A DNA stretch of 64,000 nucleotides, taken from NCBI RefSeq assembly GCF_000526375.1, contig NZ_JAFY01000007.1, forward strand, positions 558,001-622,000, in the 5' to 3' direction. This stretch comes from Aminiphilus circumscriptus DSM 16581 (lineage in GTDB: Bacteria > Synergistota > Synergistia > Synergistales > Aminiphilaceae). The notes under the pieces are model-generated. The model was not told where the DNA came from, searched no databases, and worked only from the letters and a program-made list of their open reading frames with translations. Within the stretch, counting starts at the first letter, position 1. Each line of letters opens with the position of its first letter. The position numbers and the translations under genes were made by a program. Of the stretch, positions 40,702 to 48,940 are shown piece after piece.

Positions 40702-41895
40702 GTGAAAGTCCTCGTTTTGAACTGCGGCAGCTCTTCCCTCAAGTACCAGCTCTTTGACATGACTGGTGAGGAGGTTATGGCAAAGGGGCTTGTGGAGCGT
40801 ATCGGTATCGAGGGTGGACGCATCAAGCATACCAAGACCGGTATGGATTCAGTGGTTTCCGACAGTGATTTCCCGAACCACAAAGTCGCCATTAAGGCGG
40901 TTCTCGACTGCCTGCTCCATGGCGAACACGGTTCCCTCCAGAGCCTTGAAGAGCTTCGTGCCGTCGGACATCGGGTCGTTCACGGCGGTGAAAAATTCGC
41001 CAAATCCGTGGTCGTCACGGCGGATGTCCTCAGGACCATCGACGAATGCACGCCCTTCGCGCCTCTGCACAACCCCGCGAATCTCCTCGGCATCAAGTCC
41101 ATGATGGAAATCCTTCCCAAGGTTCCGCAGATCGCCGTTTTCGACACGGCTTTCCATCAGACCATGCCGGAGCGGTCCTTTATCTACGGGGTTCCCTATC
41201 ACTACTACGAGACGTATCGCGTGCGGCGATTCGGTTTTCACGGAACGAGTCACCTGTACGTGGCGCACCGCGCGGCGGAGATGCTTGGAAAACCTCTCGA
41301 AAATCTGAAGATCGTCACTTGCCATCTCGGCAACGGCAGTTCCATCGCCGCCGTGGACGGGGGCAGATCGGTGGACACGACGCTCGGGTTCGGCACCGTC
41401 TCGGGGGTGCTCATGGGAACCCGGTGCGGTGACGTTGATCCCGTGGCAGTGCTTCACCTCATGCAGGAAGAAGGACTGGACTCCAAGGCCATGAGTCACG
41501 TGCTTCACAAGGATAGCGGTGTGCTGGGAATCTCCGGCATCAGCAGTGACCTCCGTGATGTTGAGGACGCCGCGGCGGGCGGAAACCGCCGGGCGAAACT
41601 CGCGCTCGATATCCTCTGCTATGGCGTGAAGAAATATATCGGCGCCTATGCGGCGGCTATGGGAGGACTGGATGCGGTGGTCTTCACCGCCGGAGTCGGG
41701 GAGAACTCGGTTCTTGTCCGGGAGATGGTGTGCGAGGGATTGGAATTCCTCGGAGCCCTCTTCGACAAATCCAAGAATGCTGTGCGAGGGAAAGAAGCTT
41801 TCATCTGCAAGCCCGATTCCAGGGTGGCGCTTCTCGTCGTTCCCACGAACGAGGAACTTGTCATCGCGAGAGACACCCTGTCGTTGGTTTCCTGA
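40702..41895 (+). CDS. ackA: Acetate kinase
   Basis: The 397-residue protein is full length, with VKVLVLNCGSSSLKYQLFD at the start, VFDTAFHQTMP, RRFGFHGTSHLYV, CHLGNGSSIAAV and VVFTAGVGENS. It interconverts acetyl phosphate plus ADP and acetate plus ATP, a central energy step of anaerobic fermentation. GTG 40702 follows GGGAGG. Phosphotransacetylase is not in the window. The next genes, yceD-rpmF, begin 38 bases downstream and may be read from the same transcript. Confidence 0.97.
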   Translation: MKVLVLNCGSSSLKYQLFDMTGEEVMAKGLVERIGIEGGRIKHTKTGMDSVVSDSDFPNHKVAIKAVLDCLLHGEHGSLQSLEELRAVGHRVVHGGEKFAKSVVVTADVLRTIDECTPFAPLHNPANLLGIKSMMEILPKVPQIAVFDTAFHQTMPERSFIYGVPYHYYETYRVRRFGFHGTSHLYVAHRAAEMLGKPLENLKIVTCHLGNGSSIAAVDGGRSVDTTLGFGTVSGVLMGTRCGDVDPVAVLHLMQEEGLDSKAMSHVLHKDSGVLGISGISSDLRDVEDAAAGGNRRAKLALDILCYGVKKYIGAYAAAMGGLDAVVFTAGVGENSVLVREMVCEGLEFLGALFDKSKNAVRGKEAFICKPDSRVALLVVPTNEELVIARDTLSLVS

Positions 41896-41932
41896 AAAAA
41901 GCCGACGTGACATCGGCGAGGTGGTATGCGCG

Positions 41933-42514
41933 ATGATGTGGGAGGCCATGCCGGAATCATGGAATTTTCGTGTTTCCTCAGGGCAAAAGACCCCGGGAGA
42001 AGAAAAACACTATTCCTGGGATTTGAGAAACCCCATGGAGATTTTCTATTGGGGGCAGGAATATCGTTTCCCAGAGGGATTTTCCGTGAGGGCGTTGGTC
42101 TTCCGGCTGGACGACGCAACGCAAGTGGACCTCCATGTCGAGGGGGCCGCATATGTTCCATGTGCTCGGTGTCTTCGTCTCGTTTCTCTTGCCATAAACG
42201 AAAATTTCGTGTATTTTTATAAACTGCGGCCTGAAGGTGATCAAAGCGAAGAAGAGGACGATACGGACCAGGAGCGCTTTGTCATCCTCCGTGAGACGAC
42301 CGATGTCATTGATATTCGGGAGCAGGTCTGGGAGACACTTCTCGAATCGTTGCCCGCCAAGGCCCTTTGTGACGAAGGATGCCTCGGGATCTGTCCTCGG
42401 TGCGGTGCCGACCTGAACGAGAGGTCGTGTGCGTGTGTTCGCGATATGGATCCCCGGCTTGCCGCGTTGTTTCCGTTGCAGGAGAAGAACGAAACCGAAG
42501 GAGGAGAACACTGA
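41933..42514 (+). CDS. yceD: YceD/DUF177 family protein
   Basis: The 193-residue protein is of the YceD (DUF177) family, always found before rpmF. It has VPCARCLRLVSLAI and a C-terminal cysteine cluster (CDEGCLGICPRCGADLNERSCAC) that probably binds zinc. It is linked to 23S rRNA accumulation in plants and bacteria. ATG 41933 has GAGGTGG seven bases upstream. Its TGA overlaps the rpmF ATG by one base. Confidence 0.88.
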   Translation: MMWEAMPESWNFRVSSGQKTPGEEKHYSWDLRNPMEIFYWGQEYRFPEGFSVRALVFRLDDATQVDLHVEGAAYVPCARCLRLVSLAINENFVYFYKLRPEGDQSEEEDDTDQERFVILRETTDVIDIREQVWETLLESLPAKALCDEGCLGICPRCGADLNERSCACVRDMDPRLAALFPLQEKNETEGGEH

Positions 42515-42705
42515 TGGCGGTACCGAAAAGGAGGGTGTCGCACGCGCGCACCCATAACCGGAAGGCCCATTGGCTGGGAGATCTGAGTATGCCCTCCACG
42601 GGAACCTGTCCCCATTGCGGGGAGCCCGTGCTGAGCTATCGCGCCTGCCGTGCCTGCGGCCACTACAGAGGACGCAAAGTGGCAGAAGGCAAGGAAGAAG
42701 CGTAA
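42514..42705 (+). CDS. rpmF: Ribosomal protein L32
   Basis: The 63-residue protein begins AVPKRRVSHARTHNRKAHW and has a four-cysteine zinc ribbon (CPHCGEPV, CRACGHYRG). This is the zinc-binding form of bL32. It is normally followed by plsX and fabH; here fapR and a promoter are inserted between. ATG 42514 has GGAGGAG nine bases upstream. A long-stem terminator follows. Confidence 0.95.
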   Translation: MAVPKRRVSHARTHNRKAHWLGDLSMPSTGTCPHCGEPVLSYRACRACGHYRGRKVAEGKEEA

Positions 42706-42724
42706 GACGCACTTCTTTTTTCTG

Positions 42725-42797
42725 AGCCCGGAACAGAGAGCGGACGTGATATGGACAGTGCGTCGCTTTTGTTCTCTGTTTCGGGCTGTTTTGTTTT
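42725..42797 (+). terminator. Long-stem terminator after rpmF
   Basis: Arms of 15 bases (AGCCCGGAACAGAGA, 42725-42739, and TCTCTGTTTCGGGCT, 42773-42787, one wobble) enclose a loop with further pairing. The tail GTTTTGTTTT follows. It ends the ackA-yceD-rpmF transcript. Confidence 0.65.
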
Positions 42798-43114
42798 CCC
42801 GGAGCTGGTTCGCGAGGTATCTCTGCACTACAAAAGTGATTCTTCCGAAAAACCATTATCCCTCCGAGAAAGAATTCCTTTGGTCCTTTCCCCGGTCTGT
42901 CGAGCATCTTTATCGTAAAAAGTGCTCCTCCTGAGAAGAGCTTCTGTGAAACACCTCCGTTCGAAAAACTCCCCGGAAAAATCCTCGTTGCAGCGATGCT
43001 CCTTTGCGAAGAGCCTTATGGTTCATGGAGCCACGAAAATGGGTCCAGCGTGTCGGGGCTCCAAGGTATTCCAAGGAAGAATGCGCCACTTTGCTGGAAA
43101 TCACATTCCCCATC
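42798..43114. other. Noncoding interval before the fapR promoter
   Basis: About 320 bases without a supported gene. Open frames at 42650-42934 and 42922-43167 on the plus strand lack ribosome binding sites and family features and have unusual composition. No tRNA, riboswitch or repeat is recognised. It may hold upstream regulatory sites for the fatty-acid operon. Confidence 0.5.
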
Positions 43115-43144
43115 TTGACCAAAAAGCGGGTTCCCCCATATACT
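43115..43144 (+). promoter_or_regulatory. Promoter of the fapR-fab operon
   Basis: TTGACC (43115-43120) and TATACT (43139-43144) are 18 bases apart. Each is a five-of-six match to consensus. Transcription would start near 43151, ahead of fapR. Confidence 0.7.
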
Positions 43145-43163
43145 TTCTCAGTGGCGGTTACTG

Positions 43164-43182
43164 TTAATACCTGATGCTAAAA
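43164..43182 (+). promoter_or_regulatory. Candidate FapR operator
   Basis: TTAATACCTGATGCTAAAA resembles the Bacillus FapR box (TTAGTACCT followed by a TTAAT half). Eight of the first nine bases agree. It lies just downstream of the predicted start of transcription and touches the fapR ribosome binding site, so repression by FapR, relieved by malonyl-CoA, is plausible. Confidence 0.5.
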
Positions 43183-43207
43183 GGAGGGGGTCGCACTGGT
43201 TCGGTCG

Positions 43208-43786
43208 GTGTACCGAAAGCTTCGACATCAGAAGCTTCTCTCCCTTTTGGATTCGGATCCTCTTCGCACCGACGAGGAACTCGCAGGTCTTTTGAGAGCC
43301 AGCGTGAGCACGATACGGCTGGACAGAGCCCTGCTCGGCATTCCCGAACTCCGGGAGCGGACGCGACTGATGGCGGAAAAGGCCACCAGTCGTCTCAGAT
43401 CCCTTCGGTATGATGAGGTCGTGGGTGAACTTGTCGACCTCGAACCCAACGTATGGGGACTTTCCATTCTTCAGACCGATGGGTCCATGGCTTTCCGGCA
43501 CACTTCCCTCCTGAGTGATCATCATATTTATGCGATGGCAAGTTCCCTGGCCATTGCGGTCATCGGGGCGGACATGGTTATCATGGGTTCCGCCAGGGTC
43601 AGGTACAGAGCGCCTGTTTATGTCGGAGACAAACTTGTGGCTCGTGCGAAGGTAGGCACATTCAAGGGGAATAAATTCGTCGTGAGCGTGCGCATTCGTG
43701 TCGACGAGGTGGAGAAATTTCTCGGGCGTTTCATTGTTGTGGTCGTTCCCGAGGCGGAGACCACGAAACCCGGTGATTCCCTCTGA
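43208..43786 (+). CDS. fapR: FapR-type fatty-acid biosynthesis regulator
   Basis: The 192-residue protein has an N-terminal helix-turn-helix (RTDEELAGLLRASVSTIRLDRALLGIPELRER), nearly identical in layout to Bacillus FapR, and a hotdog-fold effector domain from about residue 75 that binds malonyl-CoA. It represses fab and pls genes. GTG 43208 is 20 bases from the AAGGAGG at 43181, too far. A CTG at 43196 in the same frame is eight bases from it and gives an N-terminus as long as Bacillus FapR, so a rare CTG start is possible. It is first in the fab operon. Confidence 0.9.
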   Translation: MYRKLRHQKLLSLLDSDPLRTDEELAGLLRASVSTIRLDRALLGIPELRERTRLMAEKATSRLRSLRYDEVVGELVDLEPNVWGLSILQTDGSMAFRHTSLLSDHHIYAMASSLAIAVIGADMVIMGSARVRYRAPVYVGDKLVARAKVGTFKGNKFVVSVRIRVDEVEKFLGRFIVVVVPEAETTKPGDSL

Positions 43787-43830
43787 AACGCAAACAATGT
43801 CGGAGCCTTAGCCGGAGAGAGGTGGAGAGT

Positions 43831-44841
43831 ATGCATCTGGCTCTTGATGTGATGGGGGGAGACCACGCTCCGACGGAAATCTGTCGGGGTGCCGTTCTGG
43901 CCTGTCGAGAGTTTCAGGATCTGGAAATCGCCCTCGTCGGGCAGGGGCCTGTGGTGGAAAGAACCCTGGAGGAAATTGGTCACAAGGATGAGAAGAGGCT
44001 TCATATCGTTCATGCGGAAGAGACCATCGGCATGGACGAATCTCCCTCGGTGGCAATACGCAAGAAGCGGCAGTCGAGCATGCGGATCGCCATGGAAATG
44101 GTGCGTTCCAGGGAGGCGGAGGGATGTGTCTCCGCGGGGAACACCGGAGCCATCGTTGCCGGCGGCGTTCTTGTGGTGGGGCGTATCCCAGGAATCGAAC
44201 GACCTGCACTTGGCGCACCTCTTCCGGTTCTGAACCGGGTGTCCCTGTTGCTCGACGTGGGAGCCACCGTGCGGTGCAAACCCATACATCTCTATCAATT
44301 CGCCGTCATGGGCGAAGTTTACATGCGATGCATCATGGGCGTACAACGTCCTGAAATCGCCCTGCTCTCCAACGGTGAGGAGGAGATCAAGGGAGACGAG
44401 GTCGTCATGGAGGCCCGGGAACTCCTGCGGAAGAACTCTTTCCACAGCTTTGTCGGCTACGTGGAGGGAAAAGACGTCCCAAAAGGCGCGGCGGATGTGG
44501 TCGTTTGTGACGGGTTCACCGGAAACATTCTTCTCAAGTTTGGCGAAGGAATTGTTCATGGCGTGTACGATCTTCTCCGGGAAGAACTCAGCAGACGTTT
44601 GTTGCCCAAGATCGGAATGGTCTTCATGATTCCGATGTTCAAGGATATGTGGCGTCGTTTCGATTACGAACAGTACGGCGGTACTCCGTTGCTCGGGGTG
44701 GATGGTGCAGTTGTGAAAGCTCACGGCAGGTCGAAAGCCATGGCGATTTCGAGCGCTCTCCGGGTTGCCAGGGATTTTGCCCAGAGAAAAGGCGTTGCCA
44801 TGATTCGGGAGGAATTGCTCCAGAGAGGAGATGCTCCATGA
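43831..44841 (+). CDS. plsX: Phosphate acyltransferase PlsX
   Basis: The 336-residue protein converts acyl-ACP to acyl phosphate for phospholipid synthesis. Its start, HLALDVMGGDHAPTEICRGA, and the later GCVSAGNTGA, LLDVGATVRCKP and VVCDGFTGNILLK blocks are conserved. ATG 43831 follows GAGAGGTGG; GTG 43822 is a weaker alternative. It overlaps fabH by four bases (ATGA), and sits directly after fapR as in many Firmicutes. Confidence 0.95.
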   Translation: MHLALDVMGGDHAPTEICRGAVLACREFQDLEIALVGQGPVVERTLEEIGHKDEKRLHIVHAEETIGMDESPSVAIRKKRQSSMRIAMEMVRSREAEGCVSAGNTGAIVAGGVLVVGRIPGIERPALGAPLPVLNRVSLLLDVGATVRCKPIHLYQFAVMGEVYMRCIMGVQRPEIALLSNGEEEIKGDEVVMEARELLRKNSFHSFVGYVEGKDVPKGAADVVVCDGFTGNILLKFGEGIVHGVYDLLREELSRRLLPKIGMVFMIPMFKDMWRRFDYEQYGGTPLLGVDGAVVKAHGRSKAMAISSALRVARDFAQRKGVAMIREELLQRGDAP

Positions 44842-45836
44842 GTTTGTTCTCCGGGAAAGCAGTGAGCCTTTGGGGAATCGGCATGCATGTTCCCGAACGC
44901 ATTCTGACGAATCAGGAACTGGAGCAAATGGTGGACACGTCGAACGAATGGATTCTGGAACGCACAGGAATCCGAGAGCGGCATATCGTCGCTCCGGAGA
45001 AACAGACGAGCGATTTGGCTGTCGAGGCAGGCAGAATCGCTCTCGAACGGGCGGGACTCGCTCCGGAAGAGTTGGACATGGTCATTGTGGCCACGAATTC
45101 CCCCGACACGATTTTCCCTTGTACCGCCGCGAAGGTTCAGGGGAAGCTTGGAGCGAAAAAGGCGGGCGCTTTCGATGTGCAGTCGGGCTGCACCGGGTGC
45201 GTGTACGCCTTGACCGTTGCCGTCTCTGGAATCGCCGCAGGCGTTTGGAGGCATGTTCTGGTCATCGGGGCTGAAGCGCTTTCCCGTCTCATCAACTGGC
45301 AGGACAGAAACACCTGCGTTCTTTTCGGGGATGGAGCCGGAGCGTGCGTACTCGGCCCCCGCCGGGAAGGAGACGGCCGATTCATTGCCGCGTCGCTTCG
45401 GGCGGACGGAACGAAACATGACCTCATCAGTCTTCCTGCCGGTGGTTCGGAAAGACCCGCCTCGAAGGAGACCCTCGAAGAGGGAGCTCATTTTGTGCAT
45501 ATGAAAGGTAACGAGGTCTTCAAGTTCGTCAACAGGGAATTGCCTCCGTTCCTTCAGTCCTTCTGCGAGAGTTCGGGGGTCGAGCCGGGACACGTGGACT
45601 GGTGGATCTTTCACCAGGCGAACTGGCGTATTATGGATGGCATTCTCAGGCGCTTCGGCGTTTCCCCGGAGCGTGCCGTGGTGAATCTGGACCGGTACGG
45701 AAACACCTCGGCCGCGTCGGTTTTTCTGGCTCTTTGCGAAGCCCTCGACGACGGTCGGATCCGGAAAGGACAAAAGATGGTCATCAACAGCTTCGGAGCG
45801 GGCATGACCTACGGTGCGATTCTCCTTGAAGTGTGA
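44838..45836 (+). CDS. fabH: 3-oxoacyl-ACP synthase III
   Basis: The 332-residue enzyme starts fatty-acid synthesis from acetyl-CoA or branched acyl-CoA and malonyl-ACP. The catalytic cysteine is in DVQSGCTGCVYAL; the histidine is in WIFHQANWRI and the asparagine in RYGNTSAAS. The WGIGMHVPERILTN start and NEWILERTGIRERHI are typical. An amino-acid fermenter could supply branched-chain primers, but specificity cannot be read from sequence. Confidence 0.95.
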   Translation: MSLFSGKAVSLWGIGMHVPERILTNQELEQMVDTSNEWILERTGIRERHIVAPEKQTSDLAVEAGRIALERAGLAPEELDMVIVATNSPDTIFPCTAAKVQGKLGAKKAGAFDVQSGCTGCVYALTVAVSGIAAGVWRHVLVIGAEALSRLINWQDRNTCVLFGDGAGACVLGPRREGDGRFIAASLRADGTKHDLISLPAGGSERPASKETLEEGAHFVHMKGNEVFKFVNRELPPFLQSFCESSGVEPGHVDWWIFHQANWRIMDGILRRFGVSPERAVVNLDRYGNTSAASVFLALCEALDDGRIRKGQKMVINSFGAGMTYGAILLEV

Positions 45837-45847
45837 GGTGAAGGGTG

Positions 45848-46786
45848 ATGCGATTCTCCACGAAACTGAACGAGCTGCTTCGTATTGACTATCCCATTCT
45901 CCAGGGTGGAATGGCCTGGGTCGCGGATGCTCAGCTTGCGGCTGCGGTGAGCAACGGAGGCGGTCTCGGCATCATTGCCGCGGCGAACGTGCCGCCGGAG
46001 ATCCTGGACCAGGAACTCGCCAAGGTTCGCACACTCACGGACAAACCCTTCGGACTGAATATCATGCTCCTCTCTCCGACGGCCGAGGACGCACTGCTTC
46101 TCGCAGAACGACACAAGGTGCCCGTGGTCACCACCGGAGCAGGCGCTCCCGGGAAAATCATCGATCGCCTGAAACCGTTGGGAACCGTTGTCATTCCCGT
46201 GATCGCCTCGGTGGCGCACGCGAAGAGAGTAGTCAAGCAAGGTGCGGACGCGGTGGTCGCGGAAGGCTTGGAATCGGGGGGGCACATCGGCGAAACCTCC
46301 ACCATGTCCCTGGTGCCGCAGGTGGTGGACGCCGTTTCTGTTCCCGTGATTGCCGCGGGGGGAATCGCGGACGGCCGCGGAATCGTCGCTGCGTTGGCCC
46401 TTGGCGCGGAGGGTGTGCAGGTGGGAACTCGATTTGTCTGCGCCGCTGAATGCACGGCTCACCGCAACTACAAGGAGATGATTCTCAAGGCGGGAGACCG
46501 GAGCACGACGGTGACAGGGCGTCCCACGGGGCATCCCGTCCGCTGCCTGAAGAACAAACTTTCCCAGGCGTTCGAGGAATTGGAGAGGGCGTCCGCCAGT
46601 TTGGAGGAATTTGAGCGTCTTGGGGCGGGACGCCTGCGCAAGGCCGTCGTGGAAGGTGACGTGGAATGGGGATCCGTCATGGCCGGGCAGATCGCGGGTC
46701 TGGTGAAAGATGTGAAGCCTGCCGGGCAGATTATTGAAGAAATGTTCGAACAGGCTCGTGAGATTTTGGGGCGTCTGGCTCGCTGA
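45848..46786 (+). CDS. fabK: Enoyl-ACP reductase II
   Basis: The 312-residue FMN-dependent protein is FabK, the triclosan-insensitive alternative to FabI. It has YPILQGGMAWVADAQLAAAVSNGGGLGII, GLNIMLLSP, VIAAGGIADGRG and LGAEGVQVGTRF. The homologous family of nitronate monooxygenases is the main alternative, but the location between fabH and fabD settles the role. No fabI is seen. ATG 45848 is chosen; GTG 45845 immediately before it is equally possible. Confidence 0.94.
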   Translation: MRFSTKLNELLRIDYPILQGGMAWVADAQLAAAVSNGGGLGIIAAANVPPEILDQELAKVRTLTDKPFGLNIMLLSPTAEDALLLAERHKVPVVTTGAGAPGKIIDRLKPLGTVVIPVIASVAHAKRVVKQGADAVVAEGLESGGHIGETSTMSLVPQVVDAVSVPVIAAGGIADGRGIVAALALGAEGVQVGTRFVCAAECTAHRNYKEMILKAGDRSTTVTGRPTGHPVRCLKNKLSQAFEELERASASLEEFERLGAGRLRKAVVEGDVEWGSVMAGQIAGLVKDVKPAGQIIEEMFEQAREILGRLAR

Positions 46787-46823
46787 TGTTGTGAGGTTTT
46801 AAAGGAGAGACGGGAGGTCGATC

Positions 46824-47774
46824 ATGAAATACGCGTTTCTTTTCCCCGGGCAAGGCGCACAGGAGGTCGGCATGGGGAAAACGCTCTTGGAGGAATTCGC
46901 CGCGGCACGCCGGGTATTCGAGGTTGTCGATGGAGCCCTGGGTTTTCCTCTGAGCGACATGATCCTCAACGGCCCGGAAAGCGAACTGCAGAAGACGGAG
47001 TTTACGCAGCCTGCCATCATGACCGTTGGAATCGCTCTGCATTCCGTTCTCGTCGAGGAATTAGGTGTCACACCGGCTCCGGTCTGCTCTGCGGGACACA
47101 GTCTCGGCGAATATACCGCGCACGTCGCCGCGGGAACGCTCACCCTTGAGGATGCGGTGAGGCTCGTGCATCTTCGAGGAAAGCTCATGCAGGAAGCGGT
47201 ACCTCTCGGTGTGGGTGCCATGGCGGCCATTATGGGCCTTTCTGCGGAGGAAACGGAAGCCGTCTGTCGCGAGGTCTCCGAAGAGGGTCGGATCTGTGAG
47301 GCCGCGAACTACAACGCACCGAGCCAGACGGTGATCTCCGGACACCGGGAAGCGGTAGACGAGGCGGTGAAGCGGGCAAAAGAGAGGGGGGCAAAAAAAG
47401 CGATTCCTCTCAAAGTGAGTGCTCCGTTCCACTGCTCTTTGATGAAACCTATGGCGCGCATGCTTCAGAGCGCGTTCAAGGAAGTTTCCTGGCATCGTCC
47501 TTCCTGTCCCGTTGTGGCTAACGTGAATGCCGAACCTGTGGAGGAGCTGCACGCCATAAGAGATGCTCTGTATCGGCAAACCTTCAACCCCGTGAGATGG
47601 GTCGCATCAATTTATACGATGGAACGTCTTGGTGTGGAAACCTTCATTGAATTCGGTCCGGGAAATGTGCTCTCGGGCCTCGTCAAGCGGACCCTTGAAA
47701 ACGCGGTTACTCTGAATGTGCGGAACTCAGGCGAGTGCCGTGCCCTCGCCGAGCTTCTGAAGGGAGGGCGATGA
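46824..47774 (+). CDS. fabD: Malonyl CoA-ACP transacylase
   Basis: The 316-residue enzyme loads malonyl groups on ACP. FLFPGQGAQEVGMG, the nucleophile loop SAGHSLGEYTAH, KLMQEA with its arginine-containing segment LRGKLMQ, and SAPFHCSLMKP with the catalytic histidine are all present. ATG 46824 is preceded by GGGAGG. The malonyl-CoA that it consumes is also the expected FapR effector. Confidence 0.96.
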   Translation: MKYAFLFPGQGAQEVGMGKTLLEEFAAARRVFEVVDGALGFPLSDMILNGPESELQKTEFTQPAIMTVGIALHSVLVEELGVTPAPVCSAGHSLGEYTAHVAAGTLTLEDAVRLVHLRGKLMQEAVPLGVGAMAAIMGLSAEETEAVCREVSEEGRICEAANYNAPSQTVISGHREAVDEAVKRAKERGAKKAIPLKVSAPFHCSLMKPMARMLQSAFKEVSWHRPSCPVVANVNAEPVEELHAIRDALYRQTFNPVRWVASIYTMERLGVETFIEFGPGNVLSGLVKRTLENAVTLNVRNSGECRALAELLKGGR

Positions 47775-47775
47775 C

Positions 47776-48549
47776 GTGGGAAAACGGTCGGAATCGTTTT
47801 CTTCTGGAGCGTCCCCGAAGGTTGTCCTCGTCACGGGAGGTGCCCGTGGCATAGGCAAGGCGATCTCCCTGGAGATGGCCCGCCGCGGCTTTTCCGTGGC
47901 GATCAACTATAATACCTCCGCAGGACCTGCGGAAGAGCTTGTTCGAAACGCCGACGAGGTGGGAGTGCGCATTGCCGCCTACCAGGCAAACGTCACTGAC
48001 GCGACGCAGGCGAAAAAACTCTTCGCGGAGATCAAGGCCGATCTCGGACCTGTGGACGTCCTCGTGAACAATGCGGGCATCACCAGGGACACGCTTCTTC
48101 TGCGCATGAAGGATGAAGACTGGGATGCAGTTCTCGAGACGAACCTTCGCTCCGTCTTTCTGTGTACCCGCGAAGCCCTTCGGGACATGAGCAGAAACCG
48201 CTGGGGAAGGATCATCTCCATCAGTTCCGTCATCGGACTTGTCGGCAACATTGGACAGGCGAATTATGCCGCCTCCAAGGCGGCGATCCTGGGGTTTACG
48301 AAAAGCGTCGCCCGGGAATACGGGGGAAGAAACATCACGGTGAATGCCGTGGCACCCGGATTTATCGGGACGGATATGACTGCGTCCTTGGGGGAAGATG
48401 TCAAGCGGGAAATGCTGCAGCGTATTCCTCTCGGAAGGGCGGGAACGCCGGAGGATGTGGCGAGAGTGGTGGCGTTTCTCGCCTCCGAGGATGCCGCGTA
48501 CGTTACCGGACAGGTCATCGCCGTTGACGGCGGAATGACTATGTGCTGA
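47776..48549 (+). CDS. fabG: 3-oxoacyl-ACP reductase
   Basis: The 257-residue short-chain dehydrogenase has the NADP-binding [32 protein letters not shown], and the Ser-Tyr-Lys triad ([20 protein letters not shown]), followed by [12 protein letters not shown]. It reduces 3-oxoacyl-ACP. GTG 47776 starts one base after the fabD stop and follows GGGAGGG. The first 15 residues, serine-rich, are an extension over typical FabG. Confidence 0.96.
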   Translation: MGKRSESFSSGASPKVVLVTGGARGIGKAISLEMARRGFSVAINYNTSAGPAEELVRNADEVGVRIAAYQANVTDATQAKKLFAEIKADLGPVDVLVNNAGITRDTLLLRMKDEDWDAVLETNLRSVFLCTREALRDMSRNRWGRIISISSVIGLVGNIGQANYAASKAAILGFTKSVAREYGGRNITVNAVAPGFIGTDMTASLGEDVKREMLQRIPLGRAGTPEDVARVVAFLASEDAAYVTGQVIAVDGGMTMC

Positions 48550-48574
48550 GATGGTAAAAAAGGAGGTGAACGAA

Positions 48575-48826
48575 ATGAACATGGAGGAAGTCAGAACCCG
48601 TCTCAAGGAAATCGTCGTAGATCGCCTGGACTGCGAAGAAGGGCAGATTACTCCCGAGGCCTCTTTTGTGGAGGATCTTGGAGCGGATTCCCTCGATATT
48701 GTCGAACTGATCATGGGTATCGAGGAGGAGTTCGACATCGAAATCCCTGATGAAGATGCAGAAAAGCTCACCAATGTCGGTGAAGCAATGGAGTACATCA
48801 AGAACAAGCTAGGAATCGAGGAATAG
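48575..48826 (+). CDS. acpP: Acyl carrier protein
   Basis: The 83-residue acidic helical protein carries the phosphopantetheine serine in [24 protein letters not shown] 48575 has AAGGAGGTG six bases upstream; the upstream ATG at 48551 is not needed. ACP is usually the most abundant product of this operon. The perfect hairpin just downstream could raise its mRNA level relative to fabF. Confidence 0.97.
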   Translation: MNMEEVRTRLKEIVVDRLDCEEGQITPEASFVEDLGADSLDIVELIMGIEEEFDIEIPDEDAEKLTNVGEAMEYIKNKLGIEE

Positions 48827-48832
48827 AGAGCA

Positions 48833-48883
48833 ACAATCCCTCCGAGAGAGCGACACGTCGTGTCGCTCTCTCGGAGGGATTGT
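48833..48883 (+). other. Perfect 24-bp hairpin between acpP and fabF
   Basis: Arms at 48833-48856 (beginning ACAATCCC) and 48860-48883 are exact inverted copies with a three-base GTC loop. There is no T-tract, and fabF follows 58 bases later, so read-through is expected. A long perfect RNA helix of this size, about two turns, is the type of structure RNase III cleaves; rnc is two genes downstream. Possible roles are mRNA processing, acpP mRNA stabilisation or partial termination. Confidence 0.75.
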
Positions 48884-48940
48884 GGTGGATGTACGAACAT
48901 CGGGCATCCTGGAAACAGGAATGCGAAGGAGTGACTCGGA

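Noticed and set aside
42650-42934. 94-residue basic frame after rpmF
   Set aside because: It overlaps rpmF out of frame, covers a long-stem terminator and has no ribosome binding site or family pattern.
45848-46786. Nitronate monooxygenase as the product instead of FabK
   Set aside because: The fold is shared, but the gene lies between fabH and fabD in a complete fatty-acid operon that otherwise lacks an enoyl reductase.
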